From the NCBI RefSeq assembly GCF_025345615.1, contig NZ_JAODWD010000007.1, positions 280,070-344,069 on the forward strand: a stretch of DNA of 64,000 nucleotides, in the 5' to 3' direction. The notes below the pieces were generated by a model, which worked only from the letters and a program-made list of their open reading frames with translations, was not told the DNA's origin and did no database searches. The stretch is from Mycobacterium deserti (GTDB taxonomy: Bacteria > Actinomycetota > Actinomycetes > Mycobacteriales > Mycobacteriaceae). Positions 15,323 to 23,702 of this stretch are shown one piece after another (positions within the stretch are counted from its first letter, which is position 1; every line of letters starts with the position of its first letter). Made by a program: the position numbers and the translations under genes.

Positions 15323-16553
15323 GCGACGCCCATCCCGTCACCCCGGTCAGCCCGTTCTTGGCCAGCAGTACCAGCGTGATGCCGGCGAGGATGATCAGCG
15401 CACCGGCGACGGTCGCGCGGGCGCCGGTCGCACGCGCCGGCGCGTCCCACCACAGCAGCTTCCGATGCTCGAGTGGGGACAGCAGCCGGAACATCACCGC
15501 CATGACGACCGCGAACACGACCGCGCGCAGCGCCAGCAGCCCCCAAAAGCCTGGCGCGTCAACGTCGTAGGCGTCGAGACCGACAGCGTTCATCGCGAAG
15601 GCGGCCACTGCGATGGCGGGGATGTGCCACAGGTAGAGGGTCATCGCTCCCCCGTTGCCGACCGCGATGACGCGCCAGACGCGGGGACCCTCAGCCCACC
15701 GTTGGATGGCGCGGGCCGCAACGACGAACGCGCACGACATCCAGGTGCAGTGCAGGCCGAGCAACAGGGTGGGCGGCGATACGTTGGACATGCGCTCGGT
15801 ACCGGTCACCACGAGCGAGACGTCGTAAGGTCCGATGGCGGCGAGTGTGATCTGGGCGGCGAGCGCGAGCACGACCGCCGCGAGTGCGGCCTGCGGGCGG
15901 ATCAGCTGACGAGCATAGGCGACGCCGATCACGATCGGGATCAGCCAGACGATCAGGAAGTTCGCGACACCGGCCATGGGCGCGTCGGTCGCGAGGCGAA
16001 ATCCGTCGAACGCGGTGGCCACGGCAAGCAGCGCGGCGACCAGGATCGCAGCCTGACGGCCGCTCCGAAGGCGGGTCAGGGCGGGGACGAAGGCGAGCGC
16101 CACGAGGTAGACACCCAGGAACCACAGCAACGCAACGGATTCGCGGCCGATGCCTGCCGCCGCGTCGGCGCCCAGCGTCAGACGCACGACGATCAGGCCG
16201 ACCGACCATGCCGCGAGGTACCAGAACACAGGCCGACACAGTCGCTGCGCGCGGGTGAAAAGCCAGCTGCCCCAGGCTTTCCCGCTGTGCCAGCCGTACG
16301 CGCCGGCGGCCCCGCCTGCCAGGAAGAACAGTGGCATGACCTGGACGAGCCAGGTGACCGGGGCGATCGCGGGCACCTCCCCCAGCAGGTTGCCGATGCG
16401 CAGGCCGTCGGAGTCGATGGTGGCCAGCAGCAGGCCGCAGTGGCCGAACATGACGACGACGAGGGCTGCGAGCCGGGCGACGTCGACCGCGCGGTCGCGG
16501 GTGGCCGGAGTGGCATCAGAGACCGTGCGCGCGTCGGACAAGGACCGTGTCAT
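15270..16553 (-). CDS. Acyltransferase family integral membrane protein
   Basis: The 427-residue protein has about ten predicted membrane helices. Its start RDRAVDVARLAALVVVMFGH matches the first helix of the acyltransferase_3 family, in which a conserved Arg or His near the membrane takes part in acyl transfer to sugars or other acceptors. A second typical feature is TLYLWHIPAIA late in the protein. It is a single gene convergent with the second mmpL and overlapping it by 53 bases, so opposite transcripts could interfere. The acceptor is unknown, though acylation of an envelope glycan or lipid is likely. Confidence 0.8.
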   Translation of the reverse strand: MTRSLSDARTVSDATPATRDRAVDVARLAALVVVMFGHCGLLLATIDSDGLRIGNLLGEVPAIAPVTWLVQVMPLFFLAGGAAGAYGWHSGKAWGSWLFTRAQRLCRPVFWYLAAWSVGLIVVRLTLGADAAAGIGRESVALLWFLGVYLVALAFVPALTRLRSGRQAAILVAALLAVATAFDGFRLATDAPMAGVANFLIVWLIPIVIGVAYARQLIRPQAALAAVVLALAAQITLAAIGPYDVSLVVTGTERMSNVSPPTLLLGLHCTWMSCAFVVAARAIQRWAEGPRVWRVIAVGNGGAMTLYLWHIPAIAVAAFAMNAVGLDAYDVDAPGFWGLLALRAVVFAVVMAVMFRLLSPLEHRKLLWWDAPARATGARATVAGALIILAGITLVLLAKNGLTGVTGWASLSCFLLATASARATARA

Positions 16554-16606
16554 GGGTCCAGCATGCCGGGCGGCGAGCCGAGGCGGATGAGTAGTACTAC
16601 CCGCTC

Positions 16607-17803
16607 CTACCCGTGCGGGGTCGGACGAGTCTGTACAGCCGGCGCGGCTGCGGCCAATAGATCCGCGCGCTTGGCGCTGAGCGGCGGATAAATGCGGCTG
16701 CGGTTGATGGTGCGTTTGGTCGCCTTGGCCTCGGCGCCGGTAGCGACGACCTGTCGGCCCCAGCCCTCGGTGTAGACCGCGCCGGCGGGTCCGAGGTCGA
16801 GCACCGTGACATACCAGGGGATTCGCAGAGTCAGCATCGGCGCGCCGACGAGATGACTGACCACGTTGTAGCCGGCGAATCGTCCCATCGGGCGACCATG
16901 CTGACAGGACATGACGGAGGAATGCTGGTCGTCCATCGTGGCGGCCGCGACGTCACCAGCGGCGAAGACGTCGGGCACGCCGATGACGCGCAGGTGGTCA
17001 TCGACTACAACGCGGCCCAGGCCGTCGCGTTCGACGCCGAGGTCTGCGGTCAGCGGGTTGGCGCGCATTCCGGCGCACCAGACGACGGTCGACGCGGCCA
17101 GCTTCTCGCCGGTGGACAGTGTCACGGAGTCCTCGGCGAGGGCGATGATTCCAACGCCGAGTCGGGTCTCGACGCGGTTGGCCGTCAGGGCGGCTTCGAT
17201 GACCGGGCGCGCTGAAGGGCCCATGTCGGAGCCGACGTGCGCGTTGCGGTCGACGAGCACGACGCGTGGTGTCGTGTCGGGGAACAGCGCGGCGAGGCGG
17301 TCGGGCAGCTCGGATGCGGTCTCGATGCCGGTGAGTCCGGCGCCGACGACGATCACGGTGGAGGCAGCGGGCGTGTGCGGACCGCGCACGAGGTCTTCGA
17401 GATGGCTCTGCAGATGATGTGCGGCATCGTAGGTGTCGACGTCGAAGCCGAATTCCTTCAGGCCGGGGATGTCGGGTCGCACGACCTGGCTGCCGAGGGC
17501 GACCACGAGGCGGTCGTAGTCGTAAGTGCCCGACGAAGTGGTGACCGATTTGGAGAGCGGGTTGATGGCGGTCACCTCAGCGGTGACGTGCGCGACGCCG
17601 GTGGGATCGAGCAAGTCGCGCAGGGGAATTCGGCACGGCGTGAGGTCGGCTTCGTAATTGCGCACTCGAATGTCGTGGTAGGGCTGTGAGCTGATGACGG
17701 TGATGTTCACTTCAGCAGCGCCGAGTTCGTCGATGCGCCGGGCCGCACCGAGCGCGGCCCACAACCCGGCGAACCCCGAACCCAGCACGACAACATCGCT
17801 CAC
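16607..17803 (-). CDS. NAD(P)/FAD-dependent oxidoreductase, type II NADH dehydrogenase-like
   Basis: The 398-residue flavoprotein has two dinucleotide-binding motifs: GSGFAGLWAALG at about residue 8 (FAD) and VVGAGLTGIETASEL at about 150 (NAD(P)H). It also has the late FAD motif VFAAGDVAAA. Between them the fold follows the pyridine nucleotide-disulphide oxidoreductase/NDH-2 family, without a CxxxxC redox disulphide. Such enzymes pass electrons from NAD(P)H to quinones or other acceptors. The C-terminus lacks an obvious membrane anchor. It stands alone between convergent-facing neighbours; the electron acceptor is not known. Confidence 0.85.
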   Translation of the reverse strand: MSDVVVLGSGFAGLWAALGAARRIDELGAAEVNITVISSQPYHDIRVRNYEADLTPCRIPLRDLLDPTGVAHVTAEVTAINPLSKSVTTSSGTYDYDRLVVALGSQVVRPDIPGLKEFGFDVDTYDAAHHLQSHLEDLVRGPHTPAASTVIVVGAGLTGIETASELPDRLAALFPDTTPRVVLVDRNAHVGSDMGPSARPVIEAALTANRVETRLGVGIIALAEDSVTLSTGEKLAASTVVWCAGMRANPLTADLGVERDGLGRVVVDDHLRVIGVPDVFAAGDVAAATMDDQHSSVMSCQHGRPMGRFAGYNVVSHLVGAPMLTLRIPWYVTVLDLGPAGAVYTEGWGRQVVATGAEAKATKRTINRSRIYPPLSAKRADLLAAAAPAVQTRPTPHG

Positions 17804-17950
17804 GAGCCAACGGTAGCGGGCCCAGCAGCGGTATACCTCCAGTCATGGTGGGTCATACGTCGGTGTGGGTGGTCCGCGAGCCACATTCGCCGACTGGGGT
17901 ACCTCGCCGTCGCGGCGTCCTCCAGGCGATGGGCCTGAGCGAGGTGATTC

Positions 17951-19420
17951 TCAGACCGGCGCGACGCGATCGGCCCACGGCAGCGCCTGCTCCAATTGTG
18001 CTGCGAGCCGGAGAAGCAGCGACTCCCCCGCAAGCGGCGCAACGAACTGGACGCCCAATGGCAGACCGTCGGCGGTCCAGTGCAATGGAAGCGAGATCGC
18101 CGGTCGCCCCGTAAGATTCGCGAGTTGTGTGTAGGGCACCCAACTGAGGTTCTTATCGACCATGTCGTCGACGATCTTGGTGTAGCGCAGGAAGCGGGCG
18201 GTGCGGGTCTTGATCAACGCGTCCGACGCACGCTGAAGTGCCACCGGTAGGTCGAATTCGCCGATCTTCGGTGGCGGCGTCGCCAGTGTGGGCGTCAGCA
18301 GCAGGTCGTAGGACTCGAAGAACGTGCTGAGGCGGCGGACGTGCTCGTGGCGCCGCTGGACGGCATCGACGTAGTCCACGCTGCTCGTCGCTCGGCCCAG
18401 GGCCGCCATGATCAAGGTGTCGCGCTCGAACGCCTCATCATCGGCACCCGTGAGGCGCTTGGCCTCGTCGACCTCCCAGGCGATGTAGACGAACCAGCTG
18501 AGCAGGAATTGCTTGGCGAGCGCCGCGTCGTCGTAGGGCGCTTGTGGCAGTTCCTCGACGTGGTGGCCGAGATCGGTCAACGCGCGCACGGTCCCCTCGA
18601 CGGCCGCGTACGCCTCGGGGTGCGGGGTCGGATTGATCGCGGACGGAACCCGCACGCCGATGCGCAACCGGCCGGGGTCGTCGCCCACGCAGGATGCGAA
18701 CGGCCAATCAGGAATCGCGGGTCCATACGGCCCCGACGGCTCACCGCCGGCGATGACGTCCAGCATCGCGGCCGTGTCGCGCACGGTTCGCGACACCACG
18801 CCCTGCACCGCCGCCCCGTGCATGGGCTCGCCGACACCAGGACCCATGGGCGTCAAACCCCGGCCCGGCTTCAGACCGACCAGCCCGCAGCACGCCGCCG
18901 GGATACGCGTCGACCCGCCGCCGTCGTTGGCCCCCGCGCACGGCACTATCCCCGCGGCGACAGCGGCCGCCGACCCGCCCGAGGACCCGCCGGGGCTCCG
19001 CTCGAGATTCCACGGGTTGCGCGCGGCGCCCCACGCCGCCGGCTCGGAAATCGCCTTCGCGCCGAATTCCGGCAGGTTCGTCTTACCGAAGATGACCAGA
19101 CCGGCATCGATCCAGCGCTGCACGACGGTCGCATGCTCGGTCACCGGCAAGGCCAGCAGCGAGCGTGACCCCTGCGAGGTCGGGAGGCCGGCGTAGTCCT
19201 GGGCGATGTCTTTGATCAGGAATGGGACACCGGCGAACGGGCCGCCCTGTTCGGTGGAGGGCGAGGCGGGGACATCGCGCACGATTGCGTTGATCCGCGG
19301 GTTCACCTCGGCCGCCCGCTCACGTGCCAACGTCAGTAGCTCCGTCGCCGACACCTCCCCGTCGGCGACCAGCTTCGCCAGCCCCGTGGCGTCATACGTC
19401 CGGTATTCGTCGAAGTTCAC
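17951..19420 (-). CDS. Amidase (amidase signature family)
   Basis: The 489-residue protein carries the complete amidase-signature Ser-cisSer-Lys triad: K70 in FLIKDIAQ, the serines of RSPGGSSGGSAA (S146/S147) and the nucleophile S170 in DGGGSTRIPA. Length is normal for the family. These enzymes hydrolyse amides to acids and ammonia; mycobacterial relatives are numerous and mostly of unknown substrate. The gene is alone; 147 bases separate it from the flavoprotein gene downstream. Confidence 0.9.
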   Translation of the reverse strand: MNFDEYRTYDATGLAKLVADGEVSATELLTLARERAAEVNPRINAIVRDVPASPSTEQGGPFAGVPFLIKDIAQDYAGLPTSQGSRSLLALPVTEHATVVQRWIDAGLVIFGKTNLPEFGAKAISEPAAWGAARNPWNLERSPGGSSGGSAAAVAAGIVPCAGANDGGGSTRIPAACCGLVGLKPGRGLTPMGPGVGEPMHGAAVQGVVSRTVRDTAAMLDVIAGGEPSGPYGPAIPDWPFASCVGDDPGRLRIGVRVPSAINPTPHPEAYAAVEGTVRALTDLGHHVEELPQAPYDDAALAKQFLLSWFVYIAWEVDEAKRLTGADDEAFERDTLIMAALGRATSSVDYVDAVQRRHEHVRRLSTFFESYDLLLTPTLATPPPKIGEFDLPVALQRASDALIKTRTARFLRYTKIVDDMVDKNLSWVPYTQLANLTGRPAISLPLHWTADGLPLGVQFVAPLAGESLLLRLAAQLEQALPWADRVAPV

Positions 19421-19561
19421 ACCGATGACCGTATGCGGCCGGCGCGCGACCGGTCGACATCGCGCGCAAGGCGGGCAAACGCGCGCGCCTCATAGATCTG
19501 AATACTGGAACGTGTTTCAATAAGCCGCATCGCCAGCTTCTGGCCTCCGGGAGGCCTCCCG

Positions 19562-20443
19562 ATGCCGCGGCTACCCAGGGTCCCCGCGGTGGCGTCGGCC
19601 GCGAAGATCCCGCAGGGCTCGGTCGTCGACCTTCCCGGCCGGGGCAGCACCTACGTGTTCGACTCCGGACCTGCGGACGGGCCCACCTACGTACTCCTGC
19701 ACTCGCTGGCCTGCACCGGGTTGATGACCTGGTATCCGGCGTTGGACACTGTGCGGCGGTTCGGCCGGGTCGTCGTGTTCGACCAGCGATGCCACGGACA
19801 AGGCATTTCGCCGCCGCGCATGTTGCTGGAGGATTGCGCCGACGACGTCGCTGCGCTGGCCGATGTGCTCGGTATCGACAGCTTCGTGCCGGTCGGCTAC
19901 TCCATGGGGTCGCTGGTCGCGCAGTTGGTGTGGCGGCGCCACCGTGAACGCGTCGACGGGCTGGTGCTGTGCGCTGCCGCCGCCGCGGTCAGTCGCGCCA
20001 GTTACGAGCGGCTCGCGACCGGAGTGTTCGCGGCGCTCATGGAGTCACTCAGTCCGGCGCCGCGCCGCTGCGGACCCGCCGCGGCGGTGTCGGGCGGGCT
20101 GTTCCCCGACCATTTTTGGGTTCTCGGACAGGTCCGCGCGACGTCCGTGGGCGGCATCACGCGAGCAATCGCAGAAGTGGTCCGGTTCGATTCGACAACG
20201 TGGGTCGCCGAGATCGACGTTCCGACTGCGGTTCTGGTGACCATGAAGGACCGTGCTTTCGGTGTCGAGCGGCAGAAGTGGCTGGCCAACCACATACCGG
20301 GCGCTGAGATGGTGACCGTCGACGCCGGCCACGCCGGGTGCACCCTGCAGCCCACCGCGTTCGTTCCGGCGTTGGAGCGTGCCGTCGAGTCGGTACACCA
20401 AAGGCTTCCGCGATCGCGGGCCACGAGGCGAGTGGCCGAGTAG
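19562..20443 (+). CDS. Alpha/beta-fold hydrolase
   Basis: The 293-residue protein has a classic alpha/beta hydrolase fold: an oxyanion region in VLLHSLACTG, a nucleophile elbow GYSMGS, and a late histidine in DAGHAGC for the triad, with the acid probably in the strand TAVLVTMKDRAF. It is 37 bases upstream of a WS/DGAT acyltransferase on the same strand, a common pairing in mycobacterial storage-lipid loci, so a lipase or esterase role is likely. The start is uncertain: upstream in-frame codons exist and the first 20 residues are weakly conserved in type. Confidence 0.82.
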   Translation: MPRLPRVPAVASAAKIPQGSVVDLPGRGSTYVFDSGPADGPTYVLLHSLACTGLMTWYPALDTVRRFGRVVVFDQRCHGQGISPPRMLLEDCADDVAALADVLGIDSFVPVGYSMGSLVAQLVWRRHRERVDGLVLCAAAAAVSRASYERLATGVFAALMESLSPAPRRCGPAAAVSGGLFPDHFWVLGQVRATSVGGITRAIAEVVRFDSTTWVAEIDVPTAVLVTMKDRAFGVERQKWLANHIPGAEMVTVDAGHAGCTLQPTAFVPALERAVESVHQRLPRSRATRRVAE

Positions 20444-20480
20444 CGCGGCCGGCGTATCCGGTTCGCAGGAGGGAGAGCCG

Positions 20481-21893
20481 GTGAAACGACTCAGCGGGTG
20501 GGACATCCTGCTTCTGTCCAGCGAGACGCCCACCGTCCATCAGCACACACTCAAGGTTGCGGTCATCGACGCCGCCGACTTCGACGGCGAGCCCACCTTC
20601 GAGGCGTTTCGCGAAGTGTTCCTCAGCCGACTGCCTGCGCTGGATCCTTTGCGTTATCACCTGATCGACACTCCGTGGCGGCTGCACCGGCCGTTGTGGA
20701 GCGAGCACGCCGACGTCGACCTCGACTATCACCTACAGCAGGTACGGGTTCCGGCCCCCGGCAATCGCCGGGACCTCGACGCCGTGATCGGTGCCATTGC
20801 CAGCACACCACTGGACCGCCGATACCCGTTGTGGCAGCTCTACTTCGCCGACGGGTTGACCGATCAGCGCGTGGCGGTGATCGGCAAGGTGCACCACGTC
20901 CTGGCGGACGGGGTGGCTTCGGCGAACCTCATGACCAGAGCAATGGAGTGGGACGACGGTCAATCGCCCGAGCCGCGCCTTCAACCAGCGCAGCCCGCCC
21001 CGACGGCGCGAAACGTCCTCGGCTTCGCTGCCCGCGATCACATGGCGCGAATGCGGACGCTGCCGTCCGCCGTGCGACGCGGAGTGGTCGGCGCCTACCG
21101 CCTGCGGCAGCGGGCGCGTCAGCGTCGTGACCAACCGGAACTGGCCGACCGCTTTGACCCGCCGCCGACCTTCTTCAATCGCAAGATCGCAGCGGGGCGA
21201 ACCTTCGCCAGCGCGACCTTGCCGTTCGACGACGTCAAAGCGATCGGCAAGAAGCACGAGGCCACCGTCAACGATGTGGTGCTGACGATCGCCGCCGGCG
21301 GTCTGCGTCAGCTGCTGTTGAGCTACGGCGACGCCGCCGACCGCCCCCTCATCGCGTCCATACCGACAGCGACGGACGTGTCGCCAGACCGGATCACCGG
21401 CAACGCTCTGGCCACGATGTTGGTGTCGTTGCCCGTCCAGATCGACGAGCCGCTGCAGCGCCTGGAATTGATCCGCACGTCGACGCGCATCGCGAAGGAG
21501 GATCACGAACTGCTCGGGCCGACGACCGTCGGCGGGTTCCTGGAATTCGTCCCGCCGTCGCTGACCCGCATGGTGTTCCGGTGGATGTCGCGACGCCAGG
21601 CGCCCAATCAACTCTTCAACGTGATCGTGTCGAACGTTCCGGGGCCGCGGGAACGCGGCCGGATCGCCGGTGCGGTCGTTACGGAGATCTATTCGGTCGG
21701 ACCACTTGCCGCCGGTTCGGCGCTCAACATCACCGTGTGGAGTTACGCCGACCAACTGGCCGTCGCCGTGCTGTCCGACGACAGCACGTTCCGAGACACC
21801 CATGAGGTGACCGAGGCCCTGGTCGCGGCGTTCGCCGAACTGCGTGACGCCACCGACGAAAGCATCGGTCGCGTCACGCGTGACGAAGCGTGA
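20481..21893 (+). CDS. Wax ester synthase/diacylglycerol acyltransferase (WS/DGAT)
   Basis: From the GTG at 20481, preceded by AGGAGGGAG, the product is 470 residues. The active-site motif HHVLADG (HHxxxDG) is at about 136-142, and the C-terminal half has NDVVLTIAAGGLRQ and VSNVPGPRE, both typical of the family. WS/DGAT enzymes join acyl-CoA to diacylglycerol or long-chain alcohols, making triacylglycerol or wax esters. It follows the alpha/beta hydrolase on the same strand. Its last 20 bases overlap the convergent metallophosphatase gene. Confidence 0.92.
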   Translation: MKRLSGWDILLLSSETPTVHQHTLKVAVIDAADFDGEPTFEAFREVFLSRLPALDPLRYHLIDTPWRLHRPLWSEHADVDLDYHLQQVRVPAPGNRRDLDAVIGAIASTPLDRRYPLWQLYFADGLTDQRVAVIGKVHHVLADGVASANLMTRAMEWDDGQSPEPRLQPAQPAPTARNVLGFAARDHMARMRTLPSAVRRGVVGAYRLRQRARQRRDQPELADRFDPPPTFFNRKIAAGRTFASATLPFDDVKAIGKKHEATVNDVVLTIAAGGLRQLLLSYGDAADRPLIASIPTATDVSPDRITGNALATMLVSLPVQIDEPLQRLELIRTSTRIAKEDHELLGPTTVGGFLEFVPPSLTRMVFRWMSRRQAPNQLFNVIVSNVPGPRERGRIAGAVVTEIYSVGPLAAGSALNITVWSYADQLAVAVLSDDSTFRDTHEVTEALVAAFAELRDATDESIGRVTRDEA

Positions 21894-23097
21894 GCAGGCT
21901 GATCTCACTGGGCGCGAAAACCCGGAACGGCGGTCCCCAGAAGCCGGTTCCGCGACTCGTGTAGAGGCGCGTTCGTTCACCGTGTCTGCTGAGCCCGTGC
22001 ACGACCGGTTGCTCGAGCCGCACCAAAAAGTTGAACGGCCAGATCTGCCCACCATGAGTGTGGCCCGAAATCTGCAGGGCCACACCCGCTCTCACGGCGT
22101 GCACAACCTGCTTGGGCTGGTGCGCGAGGAGCAGCACCGGTAGACCCGGGTCTGCGCCGGCGAGCGCGGCGTCCAGGTCGGCGCCGTGCCCGCGCAGACC
22201 CGACGCCTCGGCGGTGGCGTCGTCCACACCGGCGATGACCAGCCTGTCGCCGCCGCGGTCGATGACGAGGTGCCGGTTGTGCAGCGCAGTCCAGCCGATG
22301 CTTTCCATGTAGTCGAGCCAGCCCTGCGCCTCACTGAAGTATTCGTGGTTGCCGGTGACGTACACACGCGCAAGGGTGGCGCGTGCAGAGGCCAACGGAC
22401 TCGCCTGCGCCTCCCGCACGTCGACCGTCCCGTCGGCGATGTCCCCGACATGGCACACCACGTCAGCGGAGAGGTCATTGACCCGGGCCACAACGGCCGC
22501 CGACCATCGCGCGCGATCGATCGGCCCGTAGTGCGTGTCGGTGATCACCGCGACACGCAGACCGTCCAAGCCGCGGCCCAGCCCGTCGACTGCGACGTCG
22601 ACCTCCTTGACGCGCGGCACGCGCATCGCTTCGAAGTGACCCCACACGAGCAATATCGCGACGACGGCCACGACCGCGCCTGCGACCAGTCGTGACCGCG
22701 CCGGGTCGTCGACGCCGGCGACGAGCAGAGCCAGCCGCAACAACTGGCCCAGCACCGACCACACGAATAACACCCAGGCCGCACCGAGAAGAGCGTCACC
22801 GAGAGCGGCGGCCCAGTCGAGGTGCCTGCGCCCGTGCCCGAACGCCATCAGGGCCGGCAGCGCGGCGAAGGCGGCCGCGAACAGCAACGTGCCCGTCGCG
22901 ACGGCGGGCGCCGGCCAGGCCGCGCCGGATGCCAGCAGCGTCCACCACGGCACCCCGAACAGCAGCGCCATGATGGTGAACACGATGCCCATGCGCCGCC
23001 ATCGCCGCCGCGACCGCCGCGGCGACCGGGGGGATTCCACTACCTCGGCCGGATTGTCTGTCACCGCGCCCACGGTACCCAGCCTCGAGCCGGCCAC
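21874..23097 (-). CDS. Membrane-anchored metallophosphoesterase
   Basis: The protein (up to 407 residues) has a basic cytoplasmic start, four to five membrane helices (about 35-165) and a calcineurin-like phosphoesterase domain with all metal motifs: DTHYG, GDIADG, GNHE, and GHTHGGQ. YkuE/YaeI-type membrane phosphoesterases with this layout hydrolyse lipid or nucleotide phosphates. The start is uncertain: the GTG at 23097 gives a normal frame, but a GTG at 23064 (VTDNPAEV) is also reasonable and neither has a strong ribosome binding site. The true substrate is not visible from sequence. Confidence 0.85.
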   Translation of the reverse strand: MAGSRLGTVGAVTDNPAEVVESPRSPRRSRRRWRRMGIVFTIMALLFGVPWWTLLASGAAWPAPAVATGTLLFAAAFAALPALMAFGHGRRHLDWAAALGDALLGAAWVLFVWSVLGQLLRLALLVAGVDDPARSRLVAGAVVAVVAILLVWGHFEAMRVPRVKEVDVAVDGLGRGLDGLRVAVITDTHYGPIDRARWSAAVVARVNDLSADVVCHVGDIADGTVDVREAQASPLASARATLARVYVTGNHEYFSEAQGWLDYMESIGWTALHNRHLVIDRGGDRLVIAGVDDATAEASGLRGHGADLDAALAGADPGLPVLLLAHQPKQVVHAVRAGVALQISGHTHGGQIWPFNFLVRLEQPVVHGLSRHGERTRLYTSRGTGFWGPPFRVFAPSEISLLTLRHA

Positions 23098-23170
23098 CCG
23101 GCGCGTGACTTCGTCGGGCCAAGCAGGCGGCCCGCCACCTCACAGGCGACGGGCCGACTGACGACTTTGG

Positions 23171-23488
23171 TCAGGGGACAATCGAGAAGACCGGCGAGGT
23201 GCGGTCGAAGACCGGCTTGCGCACGTCGTTGCGCTTCGGTGCCGTGGTCACCACGATCTTGCCGTCGCGGCAGCTGACGATCTTTCCGTCGACGAAGACG
23301 TCCTGGCCGTTGTCAATCGGCACCGGGTAGCCGTCTGCGTCGGTGTAGGTGCACCCGCCGCTGCCGGGAGTCTGTTCATTGTCGACGGCATGAGCGGTCG
23401 CGGGGGCGATAGCGAGAACGGCGAACGCGCCGAGAAGCGTTGCGGCGTACTTGAAGCGGGTCAGGTTGCGGGTGGTCGACGTGGTCAT
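23171..23488 (-). CDS. Small secreted protein of unknown function
   Basis: From the ATG at 23488, preceded by GAGAGGAAG, the product is 105 residues. The signal peptide is about 1-35 (cleavage near TAHAVDNE). The mature 70 residues contain two cysteines (GGCTYTD and IVSCRDG) that probably form one disulphide, and a basic C-terminus ending FSIVP. I do not recognise the family. It is a single gene, 73 bases downstream of the metallophosphatase start, with a 214-base gap to the divergent GGDEF/EAL gene. Confidence 0.7.
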   Translation of the reverse strand: MTTSTTRNLTRFKYAATLLGAFAVLAIAPATAHAVDNEQTPGSGGCTYTDADGYPVPIDNGQDVFVDGKIVSCRDGKIVVTTAPKRNDVRKPVFDRTSPVFSIVP

Positions 23489-23702
23489 GGTGGCTTCCTC
23501 TCGATGGTCTTCGGGGTGTTGCGGTTGTTGAGAGAAATACTGCGCGTTCAGCACCTGCTGCGTAATCGCCGATAAGCCAGAGTCCGTCGCCGGAAGGGGA
23601 AGAGTTTCCTATCCACCAGGCAAGCACCGCCCGTCCCCGCTCCGACGCGGGTAGCAATTGCATTCGAGCGTGGCCGAATCTTTGCCGAGTTAAGATCCCC
23701 GC